From positions 22,064,161 through 22,128,160 of the forward strand of contig NC_052046.1 in the NCBI RefSeq assembly GCF_015832195.1: DNA of 64,000 nucleotides, given 5' to 3'. The DNA comes from Motacilla alba alba (taxonomy: Eukaryota; Chordata; Aves; Passeriformes; Motacillidae). The translations under genes were made by a program, and so were the position numbers. Of this stretch, positions 25,301-34,840 are shown piece after piece (positions within the stretch are counted from its first letter, which is position 1; every line of letters starts with the position of its first letter). Below the pieces are notes generated by a model. It did not search any database, had not been told where the DNA came from, and saw only the letters and a list, made by a program, of their open reading frames with translations.

Positions 25301-27787
25301 GGCTTAAGTTGCCAAAAACAGCTCATAGTAAAGACAGAACATGATTAATTTTTTTTCCAAGGAAGACATCAGTCTACCTGGCAAATTCATGACCCCATTC
25401 CACAACTTTTGGTTTGAAACTCCCCATGATGGTCACAGAAGAAAGACTGCACTGCTATCTCACTCCAGCACAGTGTCTGAGATCTCTCACTTGTGACAAT
25501 AGTCTCTGTCTAATGTCCTCCCACCTTCTTCTGTTCCTCTTCCAGACAACACAAAAACCTGTACGATGGTGTGAAGTCCCAAGAACACAGTGGTTTGTAT
25601 CAGTGTACATGTGCAGGTAACATGCTCTGCGTAAAGTGTTTCAGTATGTCCTTCAGGAAGATGTTTCGTAATACTTCTGTATTTAATATTGTTGCTGTTA
25701 CTGTTCATTTCCTTATCTCATTGCCATTTCTAGTAAATTGATTTTATCTCAACCCCTGATTTTCACCTTTTGTGCCTGCAGTTCTCAACTCAATCCCACT
25801 GCAATGGGAAGTGGGAGGGAAAGGGGGAGGGAGAGATCAGCATCTGGTTTGGGAGAGTCTCTGGGGAGCACTGAATTGGGCAGCAAAATACCTAAACCAC
25901 AACGCTAACACTCATTTGTTACATTGGTGTTTAATTGAATGCCTGAATTTCAGTGACCTCTATATTCTACTGTCAACATTCAGCTTTCTCAGTGCCAATC
26001 ATGAAAGAAGGAATCCTTACATTTAACGCTTTAAAGTGATGAACAAACCACTAATATGCTGGGATTACTGTGCTGTTCATGGGATTTTTACACACTTCTG
26101 CCAAAATTATCTTTGATTGCTTGACTCTTATCTAGAACTTGGCCACCTAATATCTCTGTTGCTAGATAAAGATAAAAGGGTACTGCCTCATTACTTTATC
26201 TCTGTTGTTACCTCCCCAAAATCAATATAATCTGCCATTTCCCTCCAGAATAAATCATATTGCAATGACTTCCATCATAGTGTAAAGACAAACTTGTAAC
26301 TTGTAAGTACTCCAGGCAAGACATGGAGCACTATGAAGCAAGTCTGTATAAATGTGTCTTCTATTGTATTTCATCACCTGCATGTGGGTTGAAACAAAAT
26401 CATGCCACTCTTCAGTTGCCCACAGCTAGGTGGAATAAAGTATGACCACAAGGTCATGTTCTTAACTGGTATAAACCACTACCATTCTGTTGTCTTCCAT
26501 GTTTCGCCATCATCCCGATCCTCTGCACCTTTAGTCCAGAGGAGGAAATCTAAAAAGTGTCTACCACCCATTGCAGAAGCACCATATTCCTTTCTCATTG
26601 ACATCCCTTCTACAGGATTTCTCATTCCTTGCTACTCAAAGCTCCTGTTATGACCACATACAGAAGGCGTTGTTTCAGGATGAGATAGAGTTAAAGGAAA
26701 AGAGAGAGATGCCTGCATGCGTATAATTAATAAAAACCTCCAAAAGAAGGTCTAGTGGTTTGCTGTGCTTCACACATAAAATTAGCATTAATAACAAAGA
26801 GAAAATTAATTGAAGAACAATTTATTCAGACTAACTGATTATCCAGTGGAATGTGAACTTATTTAACATATTTAGTCTAATATGTTATCTCTTAGTCTAA
26901 TACTAGCATACTAGTAAACAGAGAAGATGGAATTTTCTGACAGCAAGGTTGGTTGCCTGTGGAACAATCAAAGACTGCTATAGATTCTTTGTCATTTGAG
27001 GTCTTTAAAACCTGATATTCTTCTCAGGATAATGCTCTACCCAAGTAGAGCTCTACCCAAGTAAACTGCGTCATGCAAGAAGTACTTTCCAGTAATCTAT
27101 GTTGGATGTCTATGAGTGCTCTGACCTGAAGGTTCCATTTAGATCAAGATCTAGATGGGAGAATCAGATGGAATGCCCCAAAATGGATTCAGTGCCAATA
27201 AAGACATATAGCAACAGACACTCTGGCCCAGAGAGTGAGTGAGATATATCCAAGTCCAAGATATAGTTAAGATGCATGAACATGCATGGATGGACATGGA
27301 AGATGCATGGACATCTTGATGTCTGTAAGTTTTGAGTAACAGGCTTAGAGGGTGGGTGCAGCGCAGACAGTTTGCAGTGACCAAGCAAATCACTTCCAGC
27401 AAGTATAAGGGGACAGTGCCCTCAGACGGTCAAGGCAGAGTAGGTAAATGCTTGCTAATTCTTAAACTTAACAACTGGTTAAATACATTTCAAGCAATGC
27501 ACTGCAAACAAATCTCCATCACAATGAACTCTTGAGAAAATAATAATTTCTTTGTCTACAGCTATCAATAGCCTGGAGTGAGAATATTCCAGAGAACAAT
27601 GTGCACTACAGAATAGACCTCCTGCTGCAAAGGGGGAACAGGAAGAAATTAAAAGGAAAAATCCTTCTCAACATAAAACCTTTGTACCATAGCTATCTTA
27701 GTCTACAAAGTTAACATTTGGGAGGTGAAATAGGCTCAGCAAAATCCTCCATTAGCTGAAAGAATATGATATTTACAGCAGATATAG

Positions 27788-27889
27788 AATAAACTTACTT
27801 TTTTTAAAGCAACTTAGTACTTTTTAATAAACTTACTTATTTGTAAGTAACTTTGTACTTTTTAATAAACTTGCTTATTTTTAAGTCAT
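27788..27889. repeat. 38-bp minisatellite, about 2.7 copies
   Basis: Unit boundaries can be set at 27814-27851 and 27852-27889. Both units contain GTACTTTTTAATAAACTT and end with TAAGTAAC or TAAGTCAT. A partial, diverged first unit covers about 27788-27813. Copies differ at only a few positions, so the expansion is fairly recent. Confidence 0.85.
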
Positions 27890-28083
27890 CTTTTATGCTC
27901 AAGGTATGAGAGTGCTCTGCAGAGGGTGAAACTAGAGATGGTGTAATAGGTTATACCACATCTCGACAAGAATTAGGGGTAATGGGGAAGCAGTTTAAAT
28001 AGAAAGGGCTACAGAAGGAGATTCAGGTTCCTTCTTCAAATTAGGTGTTTAAAGGTTTTCTGTATTGTCATATCATACCAGTA

Positions 28084-28089
28084 ACACAG
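28084..28089. repeat. Left 6-bp target-site duplication of LTR (ACACAG)
   Basis: ACACAG precedes the TGTT start of the LTR and recurs exactly after its CA end at 28475-28480. A 6-bp duplication is typical of class II (ERVK, beta- or alpharetrovirus-like) integration. Confidence 0.85.
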
Positions 28090-28474
28090 TGTTACTGATA
28101 CATTTTATGAAAAATCCTTTTGCCAGGATTTTTCTCCTGAGAAGTTGAGAGGCCTCAGGAATAAAATGTAAACAATAATTATTTGTTGTTGTGGAATGTA
28201 ACAGGTGGATCTCTGATTGGTCTTATGTAGTTATTTTTAATTAATGGCCAATCACAGTCCAGCTGTCCGGATTGTTTTAGTTAGTTGCAAGATTTTGTTA
28301 TTTATTTTATTTTATTTTTGTTTTGTTTTTTAATGATTTTTTAATTCTTTTAGAATTGTTTTAATTTAATATTTTGAATATAATATATATCATAACATAA
28401 TAAATCAGCCTTCTGAAACATGAAGTCAAAATTCTCGTCTCTTCCCTCATTCTGGTTGCCCTGCAAAGACCACA
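28090..28474 (+). mobile_element. Solo LTR, ERVK-like (385 bp)
   Basis: The element starts TGTTACTG and ends ACCACA, with 6-bp duplications on both sides. Inside are an inverted CCAAT-box pair (ATTGG at 28216-28220 and CCAAT at 28248-28252), a TATA-like TATAATATATA at about 28379, and the poly(A) signal AATAAA at 28399-28404, all placing it on the plus strand. The overall wording (GAGAGGCCTCAGGA, CATAATAAATCAGCCTTCTGAAACATG) matches a very common passerine LTR family as I remember it. A T-rich expansion at about 28290-28345 interrupts the middle. No internal retroviral region is next to it, so it is a solo LTR. Confidence 0.9.
28399..28404 (+). terminator. LTR polyadenylation signal AATAAA
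   Basis: Canonical hexamer 70 bp before the 3' end of the ERVK-like LTR. It gives the LTR orientation and the expected start of U5. Confidence 0.7.
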
Positions 28475-28480
28475 ACACAG
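28475..28480. repeat. Right 6-bp target-site duplication of LTR (ACACAG)
   Basis: Exact copy of 28084-28089, directly after the ACCACA end of the LTR. Confidence 0.85.
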
Positions 28481-30445
28481 TCCTTCTGAGGTGCAATAGC
28501 TCAGGCATCGCTTCTATGGTTCTCTTCCTTCAACCCCCCTGAGGAAGGCTGGCAGCACTGGCTGCAGGAGAAAGAGGAGTTCTCACTGCTGCAGCTCAGC
28601 CACTGGCTGTACAGTCAGGACAGCAGCACCTGACCACAGGATGAGCCATGACACTCATCCTCTTCCAGTTCCTAACAGGCACACTTGCCAGTTCACGTGT
28701 CCCCAATGCCAGCTCTCACCAGAGAGGATGGCTGGAACTCCTTCCTCACCCTCAGTGGCTGAAATGCCATCCTGGGCAGTGGGGTGTGGGTCCCCAGGGA
28801 CATCAGGACTGAACACCCTCCAAGGACTTCTGTGGTGTGACACCAACATTGGGACAGAACAATTGAAGCTACCAGTGTGGTTCAAGCAGAGACTCAGGCC
28901 GTGATTCATCTGAGCTAATCTATGCCTGTGCTTCAAGACAGAATGAATCACATTCTTGGGAGTCCCACTCTCCTGCTTTGGTCATGCAGGAGCTGCGAGC
29001 GAGCCATACAGACAGGGGCATCTGCACTGGGGTGTCAAGTTTGGGAAACCATAGACAGATAAGAAGTTGCCAACTCTCTTGACTCAATTTAGGACAAACT
29101 GGGTTAGAAAGATAATTCACATTTTTTTTAAGATAGGAGGAAGAAACTCCATCACACACATAAAAATTCAAACAGACTCTTCTGAAGACCTGAAGTGAAT
29201 AATCTGGAGTGGGAGAGGTCAGAAACCAGCTCAGAGGGCAAATTTTGCTATATTAAGAAACTAGCATTTTCCCCTCCTTTTTGGTAAAGCTGCTACCTTC
29301 CTGCTTGCTCAGGCTAAGCTGAAAAGATGTTTCCGTCCAATACTCTAAATTTCTGTGTAAGGCTTTAATACAAAACCAAGGAGAACCAAGTTCTAAAATC
29401 CTTTTCATTTATCTTATGAGAAAACAAGTAAATAAAACCTCGTCTTGTGGTTAAGCAGATTAATGGTGGGAAACATGGCTGATGGCAGGAAAAATGTGTC
29501 TCTGTCAAACAGTCTGTATAAGGTCATAATCAAAAGAAAACTAATCTTCTTCCACTAGATAGCAGGCTTAGCTAGCCCGTGATTTTACTTCCTCAGACAA
29601 AAGTTCTCTGAATTCAAAGATGAAAAGCAACAGAGATTTCAAAATACTTGAAATGCCAAAAGCATAGCAGAAAGTATTTAGGTGAAAAAACATCAAACCA
29701 ACCAACTTTCTGTTTTTTGGGGGTTTTTTTGCTGGGTTTTTTTTTTCGGGGGGGGGAGAGGGGGTTATTTGTTTGGTTGGTTTGGGGGTTTTTATTTAGA
29801 GAAAGAAATTAGGGGAGAAGGACACTATTCCACCTAGACTTCCTTCATCATCATCGTCATACACTTCTGTCAGCTGGGAATTGAACCAGGCCTTGCCAAC
29901 AGCCACCAGACAAGTGTTACAAAGGGGCAGTGGTGCAAAAGGCGCTGTGCAGGATGTAAACTGACTGTTTTCACATTTCTGCTGCAGTGGTGCCTGTCTC
30001 GGATGTAGCATATTGAAGCAATTCTGGTTTAGGCTGTAAAAACTTCCAGATTTGCCCAAAGCTCGGCAGATGCCTACAAGTTTTCCTGCAGGGGCTTTTC
30101 TCACCTTTTAATTGACCAAGAAATTTAAAGGACAAACATCCTTCTCATTAAAAAGAAAAAATAAAATATTTGGTTAATTCAAATATTAAAATTAAATTAA
30201 CCCGAAATTGATTATTTGAGTTGATTAAACTAAAGATGCAACTCTGAATAATTTCAGCTGAGTTCCTCTGCTACCTGTGAAATAAAAAGCTCAAACCTGA
30301 AACAACCCAATGCAGATTTAATACAAAAATATATTTTCCAATGTTTGAAAACTCTAGTCTTGGTAAGTGTATTCTTCAGCATGTCTGTGAAATTTTGAAA
30401 GAGTTTCTCTACCACAGAAGGATTATGGCAATGAAACAGTATAGA
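28481..30445. other. Non-coding stretch, no gene recognised
   Basis: A GC-richer part follows the LTR (28490-29040), then AT-rich DNA. A minus-strand frame at 29796-30104 (102 codons) ends in an acidic DDDDE run. It starts at a GTG rather than ATG, has no domain I recognise and no clear splice sites, so I do not call it a gene. The T/G-rich tract at 29711 is listed separately. Confidence 0.55.
29711..29797 (+). repeat. T/G-rich low-complexity tract with long G-runs
   Basis: The tract alternates T-runs with G-runs of 5, 3, 9, 5 and 5 bases (29719-29788), followed by GGTTGGTTT wording. G-runs are separated by up to about 20 bases, so any quadruplex would have long loops. It is probably slippage-prone and prone to assembly error. 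Confidence 0.75.
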
Positions 30446-30830
30446 ATCCAAGAATCACACAATCATTGAAGCTGAAAAAGACCTCCAAGATCATTGAATC
30501 CATCCATTCACTGATCATCACCGTGTCCACTAAATACCATGTCCAGTGACTTCTTGAATACTTCCACCTCCCTGGGCAGCCTGTTCCAATGCTTAACCAC
30601 GCTTTCAGTGAAGAGCTGCTTTCAGGAAGTTGTAGAGAGCAATAAGGTGTCTTCTGAGCCTCCTATTCTTCAGGATAAACTAACCCAGCTGCCTCAGCTG
30701 CTCCTCACAGGACTTGTGTTCCAGGTCTTTCATCACCTCCATTGTCCTTCTCTGGACACACTCCAGCACTTCAATGTCCTGCTTCTCATAACGCACATAA
30801 ACAGAGTTGAGGAACACATTCAGTGCAGGT
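30446..30830 (-). mobile_element. CR1 LINE 3' end (part A of a split copy)
   Basis: Read on the minus strand this is the CR1 3' terminus: the plus strand shows AGAATCCAAGAATCACACAAT at the tail, then the reverse complement of the CR1 3' UTR, including wording such as CCTGGGCAGCCTGTTCCAAT and CATTGTCCTTCTCTGGACAC. The 3' tail lies at 30446, so the element runs right to left. After about 30788 similarity becomes weak, and the same CR1 resumes near 31255 (part B). Confidence 0.9.
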
Positions 30831-31254
30831 AGCTCAGGGTGCAGCTGCAGCAGAGCTGCAGGTTGAGCTCTGGGTTGAGCTCGGGTAAGAGCCCCAGGCA
30901 AGAGGCCATGAACTGCCAACTCTCTGTAGAACAGGGGGCCTGGGGACCTGTGGCCCTGCCAGGTGAGGGGACATTGAGACACGGCAGGAGGGTATAAAAT
31001 TCCTTTGTTCTGGGTCCTTCCTCAGAGGCACCCAGCTCAAGCTGTTATTTTGTTACTACACCATGATTAAATTGTTTTAAGGATTTGGACATCTGAGACT
31101 CTGCCAAGAGAAACATGAGGTTGGGCTGGTAAGGAAATCTGATCTGGCTGTGTGGGTGGGGGGTGTGTAGCTGAGATTGGGCTTCAGTCCCAGCTCAGGT
31201 GGTGCAAGAGTGACTGACAGAGTGGCTGCTGGATGGGTGGGCAGGGACATTTCC
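30831..31254 (+). mobile_element. LTR-like insert splitting a CR1 copy
   Basis: About 420 bp that do not look like CR1 separate two pieces of one minus-strand CR1. On the plus strand the insert contains GGTATAAAAT (TATA box, 30993-30999) and, about 70 bp later, ATTAAA (31066-31071), a usable polyadenylation signal. This spacing and the wording between them (CAGAGGCACCCAGCTCAAGC) resemble the promoter-R region of an avian retroviral LTR. GTTGAGGAA at 30806-30814 and its reverse complement at 31251-31259 flank the insert, but I could not define exact TG...CA ends or a target duplication. A non-retroviral insertion is possible. Confidence 0.5.
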
Positions 31255-31465
31255 TCAACAGCTGGACACAGGATTCAAGGTGTGGCCTCAACAGTGTGGA
31301 GTACACCGGGCCTATCACTGCCCTGGCCCTGCTGGCCACACCATTGCTGATCCAGGCCAGGATGCCATTGGCCTTCTTGGATACCTGGGCACACCCTGGC
31401 TCATGTTCAGCGGCTGTCACCAGCACCCCCATGTCCTTTCCCACTGGGCAGCTTTCCAACCCTAG
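31255..31465 (-). mobile_element. CR1 LINE fragment (part B of a split copy)
   Basis: The minus strand encodes the CR1 ORF2 C-terminal region. The plus strand shows its reverse complement, including TTCAAGGTGTGGCCTCAACA, CCTGGCCCTGCTGGCCACAC and GGCCTTCTTGGATACCTGGG. The minus-strand frame at 31184-31459 reads [20 protein letters not shown], a decayed version of the CR1 C-terminus. The 5' end is truncated near 31465. Confidence 0.9.
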
Positions 31466-33259
31466 GCAGCTCCACAGGCTGGGGCAGAAGGTAATTACAA
31501 GAACAGTAGGTACTAGCCTGACAGCTAAGTCTTTGTAGGCTTTGAGTGTAGGGGAACCCTGGGATGCCGCAATAGTTTTAGGGCAAGCTCGTGGCTATAC
31601 TTTCCTGTGGACAAGATCTTTCTGGGAGATGCAGGAAGGTAAGGGGGTGAACAACTCATTTTGGTGATTTCTCACCTTCCTAATTAGGGAAGAATAGAAG
31701 AATTTAGCCATTGTTTGGCAGCCTCCTCAAGTGAGCAGCTCTTGCCTCGCCCTTGCCAAGAAACTACATATGTCAAGGGCAAAAATCCTGATTAAAGATT
31801 TAGGTGAAGTTGGGTGAAGTAGCTGAAAGGTCTTAGGTTAGGGCTGTCTTTCTCTGTCAGTTGTACTTCTTGTGTTCAGTGAAGATCAGTGGATCATATG
31901 TTTTAACACAGCCTTAGGGAGAGCAGCTACTTTGACAGCAGCCTTCGATATGCAAATAATGAAAAATTAAAACTGTTAATTTAAACTTTTGAGTTTACTC
32001 CAAAGACAGGCTTCTCAGACAGGGATACACAGATTACACAACCTGTTGCAGAGTTAGCCTGTGTTGGTAAGCAGCTACCCCATCTGCTGCTCTTTATAGC
32101 TGCCACTGTTGTTTATAGTGTCCAGCAGAAATATTTAGGAAATTGCTTTAAAACTGCATCTATAGCAGCAGTTTTGCTGCTATATGGGAACAGCCATCCA
32201 AAAGTCAGTTTGGAGTCACCAAGGGAGCTCCTGGATATTACCTATAGCAGACCCAGGTTAACAGACCTGTATTTTAGAGTCTAGAGACTCTGCTTCCAGA
32301 AGACATTGAGATATTAAGGTGGGTTTTTATAGGAGCCCCTGTGAAGGTATCTTCTTGTTTAAGGCTTGAACAGAAAGATGCAACCTGTGATTCAATCACT
32401 TTTGATAGTCAGAAATTTGATGTTAACCAAACCAAGAAACAAGCTGCTATTTTATCTTCTTCCCTCACTCTTTCATCACATTTGTGTTCAACTACCCATT
32501 CACATACCTGTCATTAATCATAAATTCAGTACCAGACCCCCTGCTAGGTGGCAAGATTTGTTTGTTTTAAAAAGCTTGTTCAATAAACCTCTGTCAGGAT
32601 CTGTTTTTTTAATGCCAGCTGCCCCCTTTTCAAAATGCAAGAAATTTTCCTTCCCACATTATTGTTGCATCTTAGTTGAGTGGGAAAAGACAAAAAATAA
32701 AAAGGCCTAACTACCACAAAGTAGAAGGATATTTTACAGAAATGCACGGATATAGTGGAAAACACTATATCCCCTGGACATCCTTCCCCTGGACTGATGC
32801 AGTTTGCATTTCTAGATTTTGGAGTCAGGTTCCTCCTTCACGTCCATCAGCCTGTGGGCTGTAGAACCATGCTTCAATCACAGTCTAACAAAGTGAAAAT
32901 TTTTTCACAAGTTAAATAAAAGAGCTTCAACTAATTTACAAGCAAAAATGTGATATATTTCACCAGCTTACTATTTGCTTCAGAATAATTTACTGCCTAT
33001 ATATTGGATGTTCTACCTATACAAAACCATATTGCTGGTTGTTAACTTATAAAAAATAGGAGAGTGAGAAAACATTCTAATTTCTCATCAGTGTAAGAAA
33101 TGATAAGGGAAAAAAAAAGTAACACATTGGATAATAGCCTTCTGAATAGAAATGGATGAGTTTGCAAGAAAGGAGTCCTAGGTACTGATCCTGGGCTCTC
33201 TTAGAGGCTAGAGATTCCCACTTTTGGGAATAAAACACTTTTTAAGAAGCATTTAGTAT
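31466..33259. other. Non-coding stretch, no gene recognised
   Basis: No gene or transposon is recognised. An octamer ATGCAAAT at 31950-31957 is followed at once by AATGA. The stem-loop at 32748 is listed separately. Short chance frames only. Confidence 0.6.
32748..32772. repeat. Perfect stem-loop, 10-bp arms
   Basis: GGATATAGTG (32748-32757) pairs exactly with CACTATATCC (32763-32772) across a GAAAA loop. About one perfect 10-bp hairpin with a short loop is expected by chance in a window this size, so significance is limited. Confidence 0.8.
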
Positions 33260-33345
33260 GGGCCGGATTCTGCATTAGTCTCTATAGCATGGATCTGGTA
33301 TAACAGCATTAGTGTTAGTGGTGTTGTGTGAGTGTCACTGGTTCA
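33260..33345 (+). repeat. Palindromic archosaur-type interspersed repeat, copy C (diverged)
   Basis: The segment opens GGGCCGGATTCTGCATTAG and continues GGATCTGGTATAACAGCATTAG. This resembles, from memory, a short palindromic repeat frequent in bird, crocodile and turtle DNA, whose copies open GGCC...ATTCTG and carry ACACCAGTGTAA and GAAGTCAATGG. The 3' half is eroded. See the better copy at 50268. Confidence 0.4.
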
Positions 33346-33489
33346 CAGTCACTGGAGAGGCACCATCTACAGCCTGGCTGCACATTTCATAGTCACAGTA
33401 CAGTGATAGCTGAGGAATGAGTGAAAAGCAACATATGGCCAGTACCAAAAGCTGTGCTTACACTGGGAAGCGAACAGTGGCTTGTTCAG
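33346..33489. other. Short spacer before CR1
   Basis: About 145 bp of unassigned sequence between the palindromic repeat and recognisable CR1 ORF2. It may be eroded CR1, since the exact CR1 start is uncertain. Confidence 0.4.
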
Positions 33490-34840
33490 AAACTGGTTCT
33501 GCAAATCTCCTGGGAAACACTCCTTAATAACAAAGGACTCCATGAAATCTAGACATACTTTAAGGAGGAAATCTTAAAGGTGCAGGAGCATCCCTATGTA
33601 CTGAAAGACAAGCCCAATGGAGAAGAAGACTGGCCTGGCTGTAGAGAGAGCTTTTAAGTGAATTCAGAGAAATAAAGAGAACTCTTGACCTTTGGAAGTA
33701 GGGGTAGAAAACTGTGGAAGAGTACAAGGATGCCATTAGGTCATGTAGATAGAAATTTAGAACTGTGAAAGCTCAGCTAGAGCTCGATATAGTCACTGCT
33801 TTGAAACATATTAAAAAGTGGTTTTACAAGTACTTAGACAGCTAAAGGAGGTCCAAGGAAAATCTCCATCCTTTATTGAACATGGGAGGAGCATTGTCAC
33901 CAAGGATGAGGAAAAGACTGAGATACTGAATGCCTTCTTTGCCTCAGTATGTTACAGAAAAACCTGATATCCTCAAGGCAACCAGCCCCATGATCTGCTA
34001 GACAGGGACAGGGAGCAGAAAAGACCATTTGAAACCCAGCAGGAAGCAGTTAGAGACCTTCTATTTCACTTAGATGCTCACAAGTCTCTGGGACCAGATA
34101 GGATCCAAGGGTACTGAGGAAACTGGCAGAAGAGGTTGCCAAGCTGCTCTCTATCATTTATCATCAGTCCTGGCTTACCAGGGACATCCCAAGCGACTGG
34201 AGATTGGTGAATGTAATGCCCATCTACAAGAAGGATCAGAGGAGAATCTGGTGAACTGCAAGTTGTCAAGCTGACCTTGGTACTGGGAAAGGTTATGAAA
34301 AACATCATATTGAGTTCATCAAACACAAGGCATGTACAGGAGAACCAGGAAATCGTGCCCAGCCAGGGTGTGTGCAAGGCAGGTCCTGCCTGACCAACCT
34401 GATCTCCATTTATGACCAGGTGACGTGCCTGGTGGATGAAGGAAAAGCTGTAGATATTGTCTACCTGGACTTCAGTAAAGGTTTTGATACTGTGTCCCAT
34501 GGCATTCATCTGGAAAGCTGTCAGCTGATGGCTTAGACAGGTACACTGTTCACTGGGAAAAAAACTGCCTGGATGGCCAGGTCCACAGAGTGAGTGGTGG
34601 TGAGTGGAGTTACATCCAGCTGGTGATCAGTCACGAGTGCTGTTCCCCAGGGCTCAGCATTGAGGCCAAATTATTTTTAACATCTTTATGAATGATCTGA
34701 AAGAAGGAATTGAGCACACTTTCAGTCTGGAGAGCTCTGCAGAGGGATCTGGACATTGATAGGCCAACAACACAGAGAAAAGGTTCAACAAGGCCCAGTA
34801 CTGGGTCCTGCCCTTGGGTCACAACAACCCTAGGCAGCTG
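33490..34840 (+). mobile_element. CR1 LINE fragment, ORF2 reverse transcriptase segment
   Basis: This is the largest LINE piece in the window. In sliding frames it reads the CR1 ORF2 linker (FKEEILKVQEHPYVLKDKP and so on, from about 33560), then reverse-transcriptase landmarks: SIVTKDEEKTEILNAFFASV (about 33892-33951), SWLTRDIPSDWRLVN (about 34168) and VYLDFSKGFDTVSH (34459-34500). The segment holding FADD is deleted: after NDLKEGIEHTF the sequence jumps to LQRDL-type wording near 34735. Many stops and frameshifts are present, so it is inactive. The copy is truncated at both ends, and the 3' UTR is missing after about 34840. Confidence 0.92.

Larger units (their letters stand above)
19408..28083. 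other. AT-rich non-coding stretch, no gene recognised
   Basis: This 8.7-kb part has no coding exon or transposon I can support beyond the tandem tracts listed separately. Open frames are short and featureless. GC-richer segments at 23030-23680 and 23880-24240 give chance frames on both strands. T-runs and A-runs of 9-12 bases are scattered, for example near 20510, 21880 and 24850. An ATGCATG-rich low-complexity patch lies at 27271-27313. Confidence 0.6.

Noticed and set aside
30539..30832. Plus-strand frame of 97 codons
   Set aside because: Antisense reading of the minus-strand CR1 3' end.
24347..31222. 16-bp identity AGAGTGACTGACAGAG at 24347-24362 and 31207-31222
   Set aside because: About one shared 16-mer pair is expected by chance in a window this size, and the flanks do not match.
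34078..34509. 143-codon minus-strand frame
   Set aside because: It is the antisense of the CR1 reverse-transcriptase segment, so not a gene.
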